Shown here: positions 22,210 through 23,894 of the stretch, in pieces
Layout of the letters: every line of letters begins with the position of its first letter
Position numbering within the stretch: position 1 is the first letter of the stretch
Source of the DNA: CAYQMF01 sp964418595
Lineage (GTDB): Bacteria; Planctomycetota; UBA1135; UBA2386
NCBI GenBank assembly: GCA_964418595.1
Contig: CAYQMF010000112.1
Span: 1 to 23,894, forward strand
Length of the DNA: 23,894 bases
Direction of reading: 5' to 3'
Notes under the pieces: generated by a model
Database searches by the model: none
What the model saw: only the letters and a program-made list of their open reading frames with translations
What the model was told of the DNA's origin: nothing
Made by a program: the position numbers and the translations under genes

Positions 22210-23741
22210 TCAAGCCCAGGGCAGGGCGACCGCAGGCGGGGGTCTCGCCGGCGCGACCGGTGGCGGGTCGGCGGGCAGGCCGAGGTGGAGCAGGATCCTT
22301 CGGATCGGCTCAGGCTCGAGGATGGCGGCGAGGAGGCGGCGCTGACCGCCGCAGTCGCAGAGGAAGACCTCGATGTGCTGCCGAGTCTTTGGCTTGGCGC
22401 GCCGAAGGAGTTCGGCCCACGAGTACCTGTGGCGCCTGTGGGCGGGGGGCTTGCGGGTGGCGGTGGGAGGGACATTCGGTGGTGGATGTGCGCAAGGCGC
22501 TGAAGTGGGAACGGGCTTGACCACTTGGGCGACCTCATCCTCCGGGGGCGGCGGCACCACCCGGTCGCGCAGCGGCGCCGCGGGCGCGAACATCCCGTGA
22601 TAGGTGACGAGGTGCACGCGCGGCCGCGGCACCAGCGCGGCGAGACGCCCCACGAAGGTGAGCGGGTCGAGGATCACATGCGACGAGCCGTCGCGGAAGG
22701 TGCGCTTGAACCTGTAGAGCACCTTGCCGTCGGGCGTCAGCGACAGGCGCTCGTGGACGATCGGTGGGCGCGCGGCGTAGCGGCAGAGCTTCTCGAGACG
22801 TTCCGTCGCGCCGGCGGGGACGCGGACGGCAGCGTGGAGGGAGAAGCCGTCGACGGCGGCGCAGAGCGGTCCACGACGGAACTCGCGCATGGGTTGCGAG
22901 CCCTGCCCCAACCGTGCGACGTAGGCCCCGGCCCTGGGCCCGAGCGCGATGCGACCCTGCACGGCGGCGGCGCCGAGCAGGTGGTGCGTCGATGGATCGA
23001 GTCCCTCGTGGTCGACGGTGTGATCCTCGGTGAGCTTCCCTGTGCGGTGCAGGAAGCGCAGCACGCGCGTGCGGATGGCACGGACGAGGCGCTCGACGTC
23101 GGCGTCGGTGACGTCGGCGATGGGGTGGAAGTCGGCGTGCGGCTTGCCGAACGAACATGCGAAGGTGCCGTCGACCCAGAGGCCGTGGTAGTGCAGGTTC
23201 AGTCGCAGCGCCTGGTCGAAGCGCTGCTCGAAGACGACGGCAGCCGCCTTGGTCTTCTCGATCCCTTGGCGACGCGCATCCTTCACGTAGAGGCCCGACA
23301 CCGCGCGCACGAAGATCCGACGCACCCCGCGCGCGGTGGGTGGGTCGAAGGCGCACAGGAAGCGCACCGGGTACGGCGGTACGGCAGCGCGAGCACCCAC
23401 TGCCGCACGGGCACCTCGGGGAAGACGCGGTCGACGAGCCACGCCGCGGTGTCGGCCATGCGCCGCGTCCCGCAGGCGGGGCAGAAGCCGCGATGCTTGC
23501 AGGAGAAGGCGACGAGTTCGTCCTTGCCGCAGGTGTCGCAGTGCACACGGCAGAAGCCGTGCACCAGGATCCCGCACTTCAGGAAGTCGTGCAGCTCGCG
23601 CACGACGAAGCGCGGCAGCGGCGCGCGGGTACCATCTTCCTCGATGCGGGCGAGGAAGGTCTCCAGGTGCGCGGCGAGGAGCTGGTACAGGACGGTGTCC
23701 TGCGGTTCCCGCCGGCGCCAGCGTCGGGCGAGCATCGGCAC
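22210..23741 (-). mobile_element. IS91-family transposase, frameshifted by an 8-bp duplication
   Basis: A rolling-circle (HUH) transposase of about 508 residues if repaired. The start is a GTG at 23741 or ATG at 23735. The N-terminal zinc-binding domain shows CRVHCDTCGKDELVAFSC and FCPACGTRRM. After LALPYR the frame changes at 23371-23386, where GTACGGC is repeated with an 8-base step. Removing one copy restores LPYPVRFLCAFDP and a span divisible by three. The catalytic half has the HUH motif LNLHYHGLWVDG (His-Tyr-His at 23185-23193), a conserved RYAARPPIVHERL with the likely catalytic Tyr, and the typical end RYSWAELLRRAKPKTRQHIE and CDCGGQRRLLAAILEP. As read it is inactive unless ribosomes shift frame. 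It is divergent from the probable ileS start. Confidence 0.85.
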
Positions 23742-23823
23742 GCCTGACGGTGGCGGGGAGTCCTCGATCGGTTACGGGTCGAGTTCCGATTCACCCCACC
23801 CGCGCGTTGTGCGCCGCCGCCGC

Positions 23824-23894
23824 ATGCGCTTTCCTAGCGCCCCGATGCAGCGCTACCCCGACGTCGACCCGCAGCAGAGCTTCCCCGACCTGGA
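23824..23894 (+). CDS. ileS: Probable isoleucyl-tRNA synthetase, 5' end only
   Basis: The last 71 bases open a plus-strand frame whose product begins MRFPSAPMQRYPDVDPQQSF and continues PDL to the window edge. The segment RYPDVDPQQSFPDLE resembles the conserved first residues of many isoleucyl-tRNA synthetases (a YPEVDP-x-x-x-FPALE type of start). A second in-frame ATG at 23845 would begin directly at MQRYPDV and is equally possible. No Shine-Dalgarno is seen. The enzyme charges tRNA-Ile in the cytoplasm. The call rests on about 15 residues and needs the sequence beyond the window. Confidence 0.55.
   Translation, partial: MRFPSAPMQRYPDVDPQQSFPDL

Noticed and set aside
22210..23741. Programmed ribosomal frameshift in the transposase
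   Set aside because: The frame change falls in an 8-base tandem duplication rather than at a slippery run, and deletion of one copy restores the expected protein, so mutation or error is simpler.
1..23894. tRNA, rRNA or riboswitch genes
   Set aside because: No cloverleaf, rRNA core sequence or recognisable riboswitch core was seen by eye. A covariance-model scan would be needed to exclude them fully.

Overview
The window is very GC-rich bacterial DNA with a planctomycete-like gene set: two ECF sigma factors, two large membrane Ser/Thr kinases, and secreted Kelch-type beta-propeller proteins that share a C-terminal tail, plus many starts without a clear Shine-Dalgarno. Planctomycetota is an inference from this content; there is no rRNA or other marker gene, apart from the first codons of a probable ileS at the right edge.

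Layout. 1-1900 is poor in convincing genes: one small unknown ORF, about 0.8 kb with no supported gene, and a frameshifted unknown gene. 1949-9682 holds a cupin (-), an ECF sigma factor (+) whose start codon lies in an 11-bp inverted repeat, a giant secreted Asp-box/InlB-like/Kelch protein (-) and a kinase-TM-TPR protein (+). 9683-10643 holds decayed genes: the front half of a SAM methyltransferase and a small frameshifted secreted protein. 11029-18013 is a second signalling block: a kinase-TM-PDZ-FGE fusion (+), a secreted Kelch protein made of two almost identical six-bladed propellers (+), a convergent ECF sigma factor (-), and a short secreted protein (-) whose stop codon overlaps the Shine-Dalgarno of that sigma gene. 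18152-23741 is a mobile, decaying region: an IS4-type transposase remnant, a frameshifted four-helix-bundle protein, intact DoxX and MarR genes with a palindromic operator, a broken third propeller gene, and an IS91-family transposase frameshifted by an 8-bp duplication. The window ends inside the probable ileS.

How the genes may work together. The main idea is that two neighbouring modules carry the same three parts: an ECF sigma factor, a one-pass membrane Ser/Thr kinase and an exported beta-propeller with the same C-terminal tail. The extracytoplasmic half differs (TPR in one kinase, PDZ plus FGE fold in the other). No anti-sigma factor is visible beside either sigma gene, so kinase control of the sigma factor is a reasonable but untested model.

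Caution: at least seven genes have frame breaks, several consistent with a single extra base. Part of this may be sequencing error rather than gene decay.
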